Shown here one piece after another: positions 10,462 to 20,900 of a stretch of 64,000 bases of DNA; the first letter of the stretch is position 1, and each line of letters opens with the position of its first letter. The translations under genes were made by a program, and so were the position numbers. The DNA comes from Alectoria sarmentosa (taxonomy: Eukaryota > Ascomycota > Lecanoromycetes > Lecanorales > Parmeliaceae): NCBI GenBank assembly GCA_009733775.1, contig WOGZ01000060.1, forward strand, positions 62,001 through 126,000, written 5' to 3'. The notes under the pieces were generated by a model. The model searched no databases. It saw nothing but the letters and a program-made list of their open reading frames with translations, and was not told where the DNA came from.

Positions 10462-12228
10462 GGCAGTCCCTACGACTGAGGGCTATGATGTTTTAACGTG
10501 CTCACAGGAAGAGGAATGGAGAGGCTTTGTCGTAGCTTTAAGCAGTACAGTCACTACGGAAAGATCAATATCGGTAATCTCAAACACAGTTTGAGGCATG
10601 GATACTCCCTACCACCCGAACTCAACGGTTGTCTTTCTTTCTTCAATTCGGCGACGGTCAAAAAAAGTCTTTGCGCGAGCATTTGATCCAATCGTGACAT
10701 TTGTACAGATAAATTCAAAGGCTTATTTCAAAGTTGACGGTGATCCGACCTTGAAGTTGCCGCGGGAACAAACCGGTGGCTTTGCTCTTATTATCGCGTT
10801 GCCGTCTATATCTTTACATGCAGTGCTATAAGCTCACAGGCCATCACGAGACCACAGCTCAAGTGATATCGCGTTCATGGCGCTCGACCAATTCCAGCCC
10901 CCCTCTGATACCTACGAGATTGCCAGCTCTCAATCAGTACGGGCTACTGCACGAGGATCAATCGAGGCGATGGAATCATCGGCCATCAACCTTGGCGCCC
11001 ATAGAAAATACCGCAGATTGAGTTCCACAATCCCCTAATTCAGGATTCTGCCTTATCCAAATCCGCTAAGGAGCCTAGCTCCAAGCGAAATCCGCTTCTG
11101 ACCCGGACGGCGTTCCTCACATAGCGTAGCCAAGAGTCAGCAGCGCCTCACAGCGCCCCGTTCGACCAACACTGTCTCCTCAGAGCATTTCACACATCAT
11201 TAGATCTTACCAATATTTCGCCACCCACTATCAGATGACAAACTAATACCCAACGTCCCTGGTTCCTAACGAGTGCGACCACCGCCTGCCTGCCTGCCTG
11301 CCTGCCACCCCACGGCCTCGGTGAACAAATTCCCATGCCCGGTCGAGATGAAAAGGAGCCAAACACAACCTCGGAGACGCTTACATCTAGTCTACCACGA
11401 GGGCTGAGGTCTGGGATCGTGACACTATCGAACAAACTTGCCCATCCAGACTCTGTGCAGCTCAGCCACGTCAGCCAGGCTATTCTCACATCAAGCCCAA
11501 AGCTTGCTTACTTCGAGGCTTCACCGTAGCTCGTAGTGCGGTCAAAACGCCACTTTTGGGGTGCTGAATCGTTCCATCGGCGCGCGCGGCCGGTCCACAA
11601 CATCGAATAATCATTACTCAGTGCTCGCTGGCTGCGCGCCGTATGGAAGGTCGTGCGAGTATCCGACTCTTTCGGTAAGAGCAGCTCGTCGAAATCCGCT
11701 CTTTAAGGGCAACTATAGCTTCCTGGGCTGGCGACGCCTGGAGTGCACAATATCTTTGGCAGAAGATCAGAATACCCTCACTAGCGCACCGCAACAACGT
11801 TTTAAATCGATGACATTTACCATGAAGGTTTTGGTCGCTCACTTTTAACTGTACTTGAAAAGAACAATCGCGAGTCGATAAGCCTTATAGTTGGATGTCC
11901 TCCATTGTTGAGTTGCGGTAGGTCACACTGAGGGATTTTCTTGCTGTTCGGTCGGAACCCTTTGAATTGTGCAACCCTGCCAGCCCATGGGATCGTCAAC
12001 TCTGTCATTGCAGCAGTGCTCGGACACTCGCATGCACACATAACAGATTACACATCACACAGAGAAATGAGGGCAGACAGATAACGTCAAGGGTTATTGC
12101 AATGGGCTGTGTCCAACGCCAGGTTTATCACGCGGACAGAGGCCTGAAGAAACATATCCTCGTGTCCAGGCGCTCGGAGAAAATCCCTTAAAAATATATT
12201 TTAAACGTTATAAAATTTTGATTATTTT
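10462..12228. other. long intergenic region with a CCTG microsatellite
   Basis: No convincing gene is seen in these 1.77 kb of normal composition. A (CCTG)n run lies at about 11284-11306. Several short frames up to about 99 codons occur on both strands, but none shows domain or splice support. AT content rises sharply after 12190. Confidence 0.5.
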
Positions 12229-12230
12229 TA

Positions 12231-12311
12231 GGCTGGTCCTCCGCGTACACCCCCTATCTATTACACGTACAGGCCCATGTCTATTTGGCGTACACCCCCC
12301 AAATCAGGTTA
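12231..12311 (+). repeat. left terminal inverted repeat
   Basis: This 81-bp end aligns with the reverse complement of 13250-13330. The match continues through the shared CAAATCAGGTTA block at its inner edge. Confidence 0.85.
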
Positions 12312-12440
12312 GCAACTGCCAAGGCGCTAACTCAATCAGGTATAAACCCCGCACGTAGCCGAAATAGGGCCGAGATTCTTCAAGATCTCGCGCTCCATAA
12401 AACACCACCCACACATCTCCCTTTACATCAAATCAACGAC

Positions 12441-12991
12441 AATGGCCCTTGATCCTCCTCCTACTTGATAAGCCTCATCATCAAAAGAATGAAGATGACG
12501 ATGTGTTACCTGAGCATGCAACTACTAACATCACTACAGACGAGTTCTTACGTGTCAATGAACCCGCTATCATTAGGCCTTCAGGTCGACCTCCAAAAAC
12601 GAAGAACAAGAAACGCACTCGTGTACAAGCCTTTGAAGACTTTACTCAACGCGAACCATTTGGATTCGAGCACGTAAAGCGACAACGACAGCGACAGCGA
12701 CAGCGACAGCGGGGGCTAGCTATCACAGCTAACCAGATAACCGATCAGGAGGATATGACTGCTGTTGATGAGTTTTTTGAACCTACAAGCGTTATTATTA
12801 TAAGAGAAGGGAGTGTTACACGAGGTGCTATACGGGGTGCTATATGAGGTGATACACGAGCTATGCAACAATTACGACGATGACGAGATAGAGGTGGAGG
12901 ATCTACGGGCACACGAGGGCGACAGCGAGATATTACGACACCGACATACATGAAAGATAACGAGGCCATGTTCAATTCTTTCCAACTGTAG
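12441..12991 (+). pseudogene. degraded ORF inside the TIR element
   Basis: An ATG at 12441 opens only eight codons before a stop, but a neighbouring frame is open from 12449. The first few codons and the long frame look like one gene broken by a frameshift. The long frame encodes a basic AT-hook-like stretch (RPSGRPPKTKNKKR) and a Gln-Arg run from a CGACAG microsatellite near 12690-12710. It meets TGA codons at 12845 and 12881 in an otherwise Arg(CGA)-rich context, then stays open to a TAG at 12989. CGA-to-TGA changes are what RIP-type C-to-T mutation produces. I cannot assign a transposase family. It could be a remnant transposase or a captured gene fragment. Confidence 0.5.
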
Positions 12992-13249
12992 ATTATTGAG
13001 TAATTGACAGGTAATGCACATTTGAGTACGACAAACGTATTTTTAGTAACAATCAGAGAAGCTCATTAGCCAATCAGGTGTCACCATTGAAGAATCATTC
13101 AAACACCTCGCTATTCGACGATTTGAAACCGTTTAATGTCTTTATTCTACAAGGAGAGGCCTGAGAAGATTTGCTCTACTACAGCTTTGCAACTGCCAAG
13201 AATCTCCGCGGAAATCCCCGCGGGACGTTAACCTGATATGGTAACTATT

Positions 13250-13330
13250 AACCTGATTTGAAGGGGTGTACGTCAAATAGACGTGGGCCTGTACGTCAAA
13301 AAGATAGAGGGTGTACGCGAAGGACCAGCC
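13250..13330 (-). repeat. right terminal inverted repeat
   Basis: This is the inverted partner of 12231-12311. It is followed immediately by the TA duplicate. An extra short repeat of the AACCTGAT word lies just inside it, near 13229-13237. Confidence 0.85.
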
Positions 13331-13344
13331 TATTTTTATAATCA

Positions 13345-15400
13345 TTTTTAATCGAACGTAATTAAGAAAACGAATTTTAATTTTAATTTTTTCTATAATT
13401 TGAAATTAATTATTGAATTTTTTCAAGTTAAAAAATTATAAATTCAATAAAATATGTTTTAAATGCTATAAAAGTTTAATAGTTATTATAATTAATTTTA
13501 ATTAAGTATTATTATAAAAGGAAATGTAAAAATACGACGATTATTATTAAGTTATAAGTTAAAAAAATTCGAGGGTATTGTGAGAATGGTTCGGCTATCA
13601 CTGAGTTATAGATCAAAAAAATCGAGAATATCGCGCTTCATAGTCGATACGCTTTATTTGATTTTATAAAAATCTGCTATACCCTCGCTATAAGGTTTTC
13701 GCTTTAATAAATATCGCGTTTCATAACCGATACGCCCTATTTGCTCTTATAAAAACTATTATATTCTCGCTATAAACTATCTCGCGTGATAGCGAAACTT
13801 ATTTTCATTTATTTATATAATTAAAATTATTTCTTTAATTTTCTTGAAATTTTAAATTTAATCGATTAAAATTTTCGCATAAACATTATATTTATTTAAA
13901 CATCGTTTTAATATTTTTAATAACTATTTTCGTATTAATTAATTTAAAAATCGTGTTCAATTTTTTAACAATTTTATTATAAAAAAATTATAATACGTTA
14001 TATTTTGTTTTATTAATTATTTATCTCGCGAGTTTTAATAAATTTAACTTCATTTTTTTATTAATTATTGTTTATAAAACACAATTTTATAAAATCGCGC
14101 GTTTCGTTTTAAAGAATAAATATAAAAACGAAAAATTTAATTAATTCAAATATATATAATTTAAACTTTTTTAAAAACAATTAAAATTGAAAAGTAATTT
14201 CTTTATTTATATTTCTTTTTTGTCTTTTTTATTATAATTATATTTTTTACGAAAAGCGATAAATATAAACAACTTTTTTATAATATAAAATCTGATTTTT
14301 AATTTTGAAATATTTTTTTATTTTGAAATAAAGTCTTTTCAATAATTTTTTTAATATTTTTAATAAAAAAATTTATTATATTAAAAAATCTCTTAAATTT
14401 TCTTTAAATTATTATTTAATTATTTCTTTTTTTTAAAATATTTCGACATTTTGATATCACGCAACAAATTTTATCTTTTTCTTTTTCAATATTTCAATTG
14501 AATAAATGTAATTACACATTTTCGATTTCTTTATTTCAAACGTATTATTATATAAATTCATTTTTTATTAAAAGAAGAGTTGAAAATATATTTTATTACT
14601 TTTATTCGATTTTCAAATATTGAACGCTTATATATTTCATTTTTCGAAAAACAATAAACGAGATTCTAAACGTGTATATTTTTTATAATATTCAAAAAAA
14701 ATAAACATAATTATAGAAACGATTAATTTCTTCTCGAATATATTAATCAGAATTATTAGTTTTTTAATTCAGATTTTTAATATTTTTTTTTCTTCAACGC
14801 TCGCTGCAAAATAATTTAACGTTTTTATAAAAAAAAATCGACATTGATTTGCTTTCAATGTTAATATTTATTAAAATTTTAAGTTAATCGTTAATTTTTT
14901 TTATATATTTAATGTTGAAAAAGCGAGATTAATTTAATGATAAATCTTTTAATTGCACGTGAAATTTATTTAAGTTTATAACGAAAAAAAATGAAATTAA
15001 AAAGAAAAATAAATTGAAAATAAAATTCGTTTTTTAATTTTTATATTTATAACAATGCGATATGTGATTAAACTAAGATTATTATTATTATTTTAAAAAA
15101 AGTTTGAATTTATATTTAATTTAAAATTTGAATATAAATTAAAAACAATGAAACTTAATAAAAAATTTATAATTACGTCTTTTATTAAAAATAATTTTCT
15201 AATATAATCAAATCGCGTTTTAATAAAACGTGTCGTATTTACTATAAAAGCGTTAAATATTATATATTGTTTAATAAACTTGAATATGTTATCGAAATTA
15301 ATTAACAAATTTTTTAAAAAATTAGCATTAACTTGATGAATTATCAAGAGAGTACGATTTTAATGAGAACTGTTTATAACGTTGATTGAAATCTACGCAT
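13345..15400. repeat. AT-rich RIP-degraded block
   Basis: Very AT-rich DNA with cytosine retained mainly in CpG. No gene is visible. The minus-strand frame at 15093-15347 (84 codons, mostly Ile, Phe, Asn, Leu) is best read as chance or as the relic of a mutated repeat. A direct duplication at 13628-13777 is listed separately. Normal composition returns near 15400. Confidence 0.8.
13628..13777 (+). repeat. two direct copies of a ~67-bp unit in AT-rich DNA
   Basis: A unit beginning ATATCGCG and ending CTCGCTATAA occurs at about 13628-13694 and again at about 13711-13777, an 83-bp period. The copies differ mostly by transitions. It may be the remains of a subrepeat in an old transposon. No function can be assigned. 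Confidence 0.65.
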
Positions 15401-16024
15401 TGTCGGGATAGTCTTAATTTGTAATGCCAGCATCAATCAAACGAACGCGAAGGAGCTCTTTCAATCGGCAATGAGTCTTGATCGATGTCCGTTGGTCCGC
15501 TGCCAGAAAGAGTGCATACACAAGTGTTCTCAAACCTGGATACCACGACACCGACACATAGGAACATGTATAGACTGTAAAAGAGTGACTGGCTCGTTTC
15601 AGCACCAGGGCTAATGGGTTTGAACAAGCCCATTCTCGTGCCCCAGAGCTAGAAAACTCCCGTTCTTCTTCGATATAGACCTGGAGTGAGATGAAGCTAT
15701 ATACAGGCGTGGGTGGGTGGGACGAAAGTATGCAATGGCTCCGAAAGAGACGAATTCGAAGGAGGAGTCGATTGCAGGCCAAGGACGAGTGTATATGCTA
15801 GTCGCCATGGACACGTGTCTCCTGAAATGGAGAACCGTTCAATTGCTATGAAATAGCAATAGTTTCATTCTAGTAGTGGAATAACCAACACGCGAATAAG
15901 CGAAATTACCATGTTATGCGACCCACTAACTCCCTGTCCTACTGGATCGAGTAGGAAATGGTATTTGACGTTGTTGTGTTATTTTGCACGGGACAATATC
16001 CTGAACATGATAACCCTTCCCACG
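15401..16024. other. intergenic region downstream of HET gene 4
   Basis: This 624-bp region of normal composition lies between an AT-rich block and the stop of HET gene 4. Short overlapping minus-strand frames at 15414-15814 lack domain support. I see no gene. Confidence 0.5.
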
Positions 16025-17728
16025 TCATCCATAAAGCCCTTGTACAGCCTTCCAGTCGTCGCTCTGGCCTTTCAGAAACGAGTTCTGTTCAGCCTCCTCA
16101 TTTTCTGGCAGGAGAATCCATTGACAGACGCCAAGCCGCCTCCAAATTGAATTGCCATGTACGGTCTGTCGCAATAAGATTAGTCCGTAATAGAACCTAT
16201 GAATGTACTGAGGCTCGTTCCAGACTTCTGGCTCGACGCCTCCAAGGAACAATAGCTGCAAGTCGGCGGGATACTGTCCGGTAAGTCTTGCAGCTAGGTA
16301 GTGCTGATACTCTCCAGGGATTTCCTCCCATCCAGAACCAGCAGCTATTTTGGACTGGGCTCCTTCATCGAGTGCAATTCGCTGCGACGTGAATTGCTGA
16401 CGTCCCCAACGACTAGCATCACCGTAGAGATCCAGCCAAGCTCGCCGCACTGTGCCGAATTCGCACGCAACGCCCTGGATCCAGGCCCATGTCACACCAC
16501 GAACGTCTTTAGTAGAAATTTGGTACGATTGAGTAAGGCTTGAGAATAGGACTGGTCCACTTTGCGCAAAGGCGGGGATTGCGCACTTGCTGCTGACGTG
16601 CCAGCCTTTTCCGGCTTCGATCGGACAAAGGTGAACGAACAGCTGACCCAGGATAGGGAATTGTGAGACAAGCGCAGCTCCAAACTCGGCTTCTAGCTCT
16701 GTAAGGCTATACTCAATGCTTTTAATTTTATCTTCCGCTGCATTCCCCAGACGAAAGCCAAAGACCTGCATAATACCATAAATACGATCTAGAGTATTTG
16801 AGGCCTGACGAAATTGTGCAGCAGCGTACAGAGCTAACGGTTGCGTTCTTACTAACATATCGAGCCCACTTCGTTTGATGCTGTCCAAAAGCATTTTGAT
16901 GGGCTCATCCTCCCTGTATGGTGATTCCAGATGGTACTGGCAGACGTTCCTAATGTTCTGACATGCCTGCGAGAGGTCATGAAGGCTAAGTGGATACTTA
17001 CCCTTGATTAAACAGACGGGAGTGCTGTCAATAGCGAGAATCATGGCCGCTGGACACAAATAAGCTTCTTGTAATGTCCATAAGGAACTAAACCACGGGT
17101 CTGAAAGTAGTGTCGGCAATTGCTCCGCAGCTTCAATGAAAAAACTCGATGATTGAGCCTCATCGATATCCCTTGAGTCTCGCTTGGCCTTCAGCAATTG
17201 AAGCGCACATTGACCGGTTTCTAAAACTTTCTCCGCTGCTACCCTCGCCGACCTTGGATACAGGTGGCTGAGCCAAACATAGACGCAATTTGCACCTCCA
17301 AAGATAGCAGCTTGCCGCCCGATCTCCAAGGTCGCCCAACGAGGAAAAGTTTGATCTATGCAGGCCACGTCAAGCCAAACGAAGTCCACCTTGTTCTCCG
17401 AGTCAGCCACCCAGATTTGTTCCACTGTAGCTTTGCGGACCAGAGCATCAAATTGTTCCAAGGAAAAATGCACTTCAGGGTCGACGCGCGGAATGTTCCA
17501 TGAGATACCGCTGATATTGAGAGCGCTAACGTGAGGCTTCTCCACCAGAGACTGGAGCGCATAGCGACCCCATGTGTAGGATATAGCGTTGTATCTGGGA
17601 GCTACGTAACCGCCATAAACGTTTCCGGTCTGCCATGCGTGCGAGGTCATAGTCCGAACGTGAAGGAGTCGGCGCGGCCAGTTCCCAATTGCGTTCTCTG
17701 ATAAGTCATCTTCAAGGCCTAACTCCAT
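16025..17728 (-). CDS. HET-domain protein 4
   Basis: Single exon of 567 residues from the ATG at 17728. The subfamily block WPRRLLHVRTMTS is at about residue 17, followed by ISYTWGRYA (about 48), VDFVWLDVACIDQ (about 113), DPWFSSLWTLQEAYLC (about 213), DRIYGIMQVFGFRLGNAA (about 310) and the C-terminal GVCQWI motif. This is the most regular member of the set and a useful reference for the others. The start codon is only about 210 bp from the edge of the large RIP block, yet no RIP-type stop or AT skew enters the gene. The family acts in vegetative incompatibility; allele specificity cannot be read from one sequence. Confidence 0.88.
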   Translation of the reverse strand: MELGLEDDLSENAIGNWPRRLLHVRTMTSHAWQTGNVYGGYVAPRYNAISYTWGRYALQSLVEKPHVSALNISGISWNIPRVDPEVHFSLEQFDALVRKATVEQIWVADSENKVDFVWLDVACIDQTFPRWATLEIGRQAAIFGGANCVYVWLSHLYPRSARVAAEKVLETGQCALQLLKAKRDSRDIDEAQSSSFFIEAAEQLPTLLSDPWFSSLWTLQEAYLCPAAMILAIDSTPVCLIKGKYPLSLHDLSQACQNIRNVCQYHLESPYREDEPIKMLLDSIKRSGLDMLVRTQPLALYAAAQFRQASNTLDRIYGIMQVFGFRLGNAAEDKIKSIEYSLTELEAEFGAALVSQFPILGQLFVHLCPIEAGKGWHVSSKCAIPAFAQSGPVLFSSLTQSYQISTKDVRGVTWAWIQGVACEFGTVRRAWLDLYGDASRWGRQQFTSQRIALDEGAQSKIAAGSGWEEIPGEYQHYLAARLTGQYPADLQLLFLGGVEPEVWNEPQYIHRFYYGLILLRQTVHGNSIWRRLGVCQWILLPENEEAEQNSFLKGQSDDWKAVQGLYG

Positions 17729-17940
17729 ACGACCTGCGGAGTTGCCGTTCCTGCTTTAGATATCCTAGAAGAACTCGAGGGATGTCATTGAACATCAACC
17801 TTGGCTATACAGTCCTTTGCTATACCGTTGGCGGGAGCCCAAAACTAGCAGCCGGCCCCGCAATGTTTTCCCTGAACCACCGCCAAAGGCACGCAGAAGA
17901 TAAAATCGCATTACAAAGACATAGAACCACATTCAAATAA

Positions 17941-20900
17941 ATAATTATTGCAGTAATAATCACTATAATTACTACACTATTAATCATTATCTACAAATCG
18001 AGCAGAATTTATGTATTAAACTTTCTTTAACAAAATTTAATGATAATACTTTATGATTATACTTTTTAAACTTTGCGTATATAAAGAATTAAATCGTATT
18101 AAAAATATTTCGTTATATAATTTATCGACGTATTTTAATATACGAGTAAAAGAATATAATATAAAAATGAAATATAATAATTGCGTTCGTATAACTTATT
18201 TTTAATATCATATTCAAATTTTTATATTAATATTTATTATTAACACATATTATTTATAATATAATCATTTTAAATTATATTAAATAAAAAAAGAAAGAAA
18301 TTGGCGAGTAGACAATAAATCGTAAAAATGAAAATATAATTAATTTAAAAATAATTAATTAAAATGTGATTATAGCAATTATAAAAATAATTAATTAATA
18401 AAATAATAATATAATTCGAAAAACGTTATATTCGAATTTTTATCGAATTAAAAGTTATTTAATAAAAGATTATGAAACGTTTATAATATAATATTATTAA
18501 CATTATATTTATATTATCTTTTTTTTTACATTTTATTTAATTTTACTTAATACGAATTCGAGTTAATATATAATAATTATGTTATTTTAATTAATTCGTA
18601 CGATATTAATATGTGATTTTTATAAAAAATGAGATTTTGTTAACTTTAAAACGATATCGTTTTTATTTTAAATAAAAGTTTTTATAAACATTTTAAGATT
18701 ATAAGTTAGTTTGTTAAAATTAAATTATTCGCGTATTTAAAAATAATAATTTATGTTATATTTAAAAGACTAAATATATATATTCTTTAATAAATATATT
18801 TTAATAATCGATAGAAACATCGTTGAAAAAGTTTTATATCGTTTTAATTAATTTCGTAAAAAAATGAAAAAACTGTTATTTAACGCAATGCACTTTTATA
18901 AGCAAATTTATTCATTATATTAATTAATTAACGAATTGAGTAATTCATTTTTTTAAATAAGTTAATGATTTATAAATGCATCGATAAGCATTTCATTATC
19001 TTTATTAATTAAATATTAACGTTTTTAAATAATAAAAAATACGATTAAGCGTTATAAAATATAACATTATTTGTTAACAAAAAATTAAAGCGATTAAAGA
19101 AATAAATTTTATTATCGATCTTTATTATAAAAGATTATTTATTATATATTATTTCTTTAATTTTGATTATTTAAGAAGTCTTTATCAATTTAATATGAAA
19201 TTACGTTTTTTTATATTAAGATAATTTTAATAAAAGCGAGATTTTATCGATTATTATATGCGATAATGCGTTAATTTATTATAATGTTAACATTATTCGC
19301 ATATATCACGATATAAAAAATTTATTAAAGTATTTATTTTCGTATTCTTTTAATTTAGATTCGAATAAGATTTTTTTTTTGAAAACGTGAATTAAAAGAT
19401 ATTAAAATATAATTATATTGCATTTTAATAAAAATCGATATAATAACTTTTTAAATTTCGTTAATAAAACGTAAAAGAAAAAATATAAAAGTAATATATA
19501 TTTTAAAAATTAAAATCAAATAAGCGTCGTTAAAGCGATTGAGTAATAAGTTTATAAAATAATATATATATTTTTCGTTTACGTTATATGCAAGTTATAT
19601 AATTTAAATCTTTTCGTCTTTAAAATCGTTTTTAAAATCGTTTTCAAAATCGTTTTTTTCTTTTTGTTTTTAACTATATTTTTCGTTTTTAATTAAGTTT
19701 TATACACGTTATAAAAATCGAATTGAGAATTATAAAAATAAATATATATGTTAAAACGCGAGCTATTTTTTTTACGCTTAAATACGTTTACGTTGTTAAT
19801 TTATTCGCGTTTAATATTTAATTTAATATTTAATTTCTTTTATTATACTCGAAATTATCGTCTTTTCATTATTAAATATTATCACGAAGTGATCTCGAGA
19901 AATAAATTTATTCGAGAGTTTCGCAGATCGCTAAATCAAAAGATCAAGTTTTATATTAATTAAATATATATATTTTTTACTTAAAACTTAAACGTAAACG
20001 CGCTAAATAAAAATTATAATAAATATAATAAAACTTATAATGTTTATTTAACAACTTTTTTTTACAAACTTCAAAACTTTCTAATCGTGTAATATAACGT
20101 TTAATTTTATATTTTTAATAAAGTTATTTAAATTTATATATATCGAATTATTAACATTATATTAAAATTAAAACAATTAATATTATTATAATATCACGAT
20201 TGTAAACACGATTAATAAAGCGTTAATAATTATAATAATTTCGTATAATAAACTCAATTTCAAAATAAGAAAATTTAATATTTATAAAAAAAATCGATTG
20301 AATTCGATAACGATATAAAAATTAAATAATAATTACAATAAAAGCTAACTGTCATGGTATGTTATAAGATTTAAAAGATTTGATAAGATAAGGCTAGTGC
20401 GGTTAATGCGATTTTGACATCACATACATATTTGCTCCGCTGCACACATAGATTTCTACATAAAATATCACCACATCAGATTTATGAGTCACTCATTATT
20501 GTTTCCGTGACACTAACGCACGATTACTTAATTGTTATATACATTCATTTTTTCTTTTTATATAAATCATATTTTTTATTTATTTTTTTATTTACGATTT
20601 TAAATAATTATCAAATTTGTAAATAATTAATTATAATAAGTTTATCGATTCGCTTTTTCAAAACGACTCGTTATAAATTAATCAATTAAATTTTATCATA
20701 TAATAAAAAAATATTTATAAGAGTTTTTAATTTCGTTAATATAATAAGTTAATTAAAAGTAATTATAATTATTATAACATTTTCTGCGAGCGAAAATATT
20801 ATATTTAATAATTATAAATAAAAGTAATTTCATTTTTCGCGATATAAGCATTAAATAATCGTATAATAAATTTAAAAATTTATTATCTAAAAATTATCGT

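Larger units (their letters stand above)
12231..13330. mobile_element. 1100-bp DNA transposon with ~80-bp terminal inverted repeats, degraded
   Basis: The ends are inverted copies: the left end reads GGCTGGTCCTCCGCGTACAC inward and the right end ends with the matching complement. About 80 bp can be aligned on each side with roughly ten mismatches or indels. The element is flanked directly by TA on both sides (12229-12230 and 13331-13332), as expected for Tc1/mariner- or pogo/Fot1-type insertion. It carries one degraded frame rather than a recognisable DDE transposase, so it is probably non-autonomous. Its base composition contrasts with the AT-rich DNA on both flanks (from about 12190 and from 13345). 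Confidence 0.85.

Noticed and set aside
11335..11529. 64-codon plus-strand ORF with an ATG
   Set aside because: It has no signal peptide, domain or splice partner and is short enough to be chance.
15093..15347. 84-codon minus-strand ORF in an AT-rich block
   Set aside because: It could be a retroelement relic, but no motif is clear enough to name it.
19748..19963. 71-codon ORF in the RIP block
   Set aside because: Its composition is dictated by AT content (Phe, Leu, Ile, Tyr, Asn). No homology is recognised.
20414..20626. 70-codon plus-strand ORF overlapping the solo LTR
   Set aside because: It starts inside the LTR and ends in AT-rich DNA. LTRs do not normally encode protein, and the frame is short.
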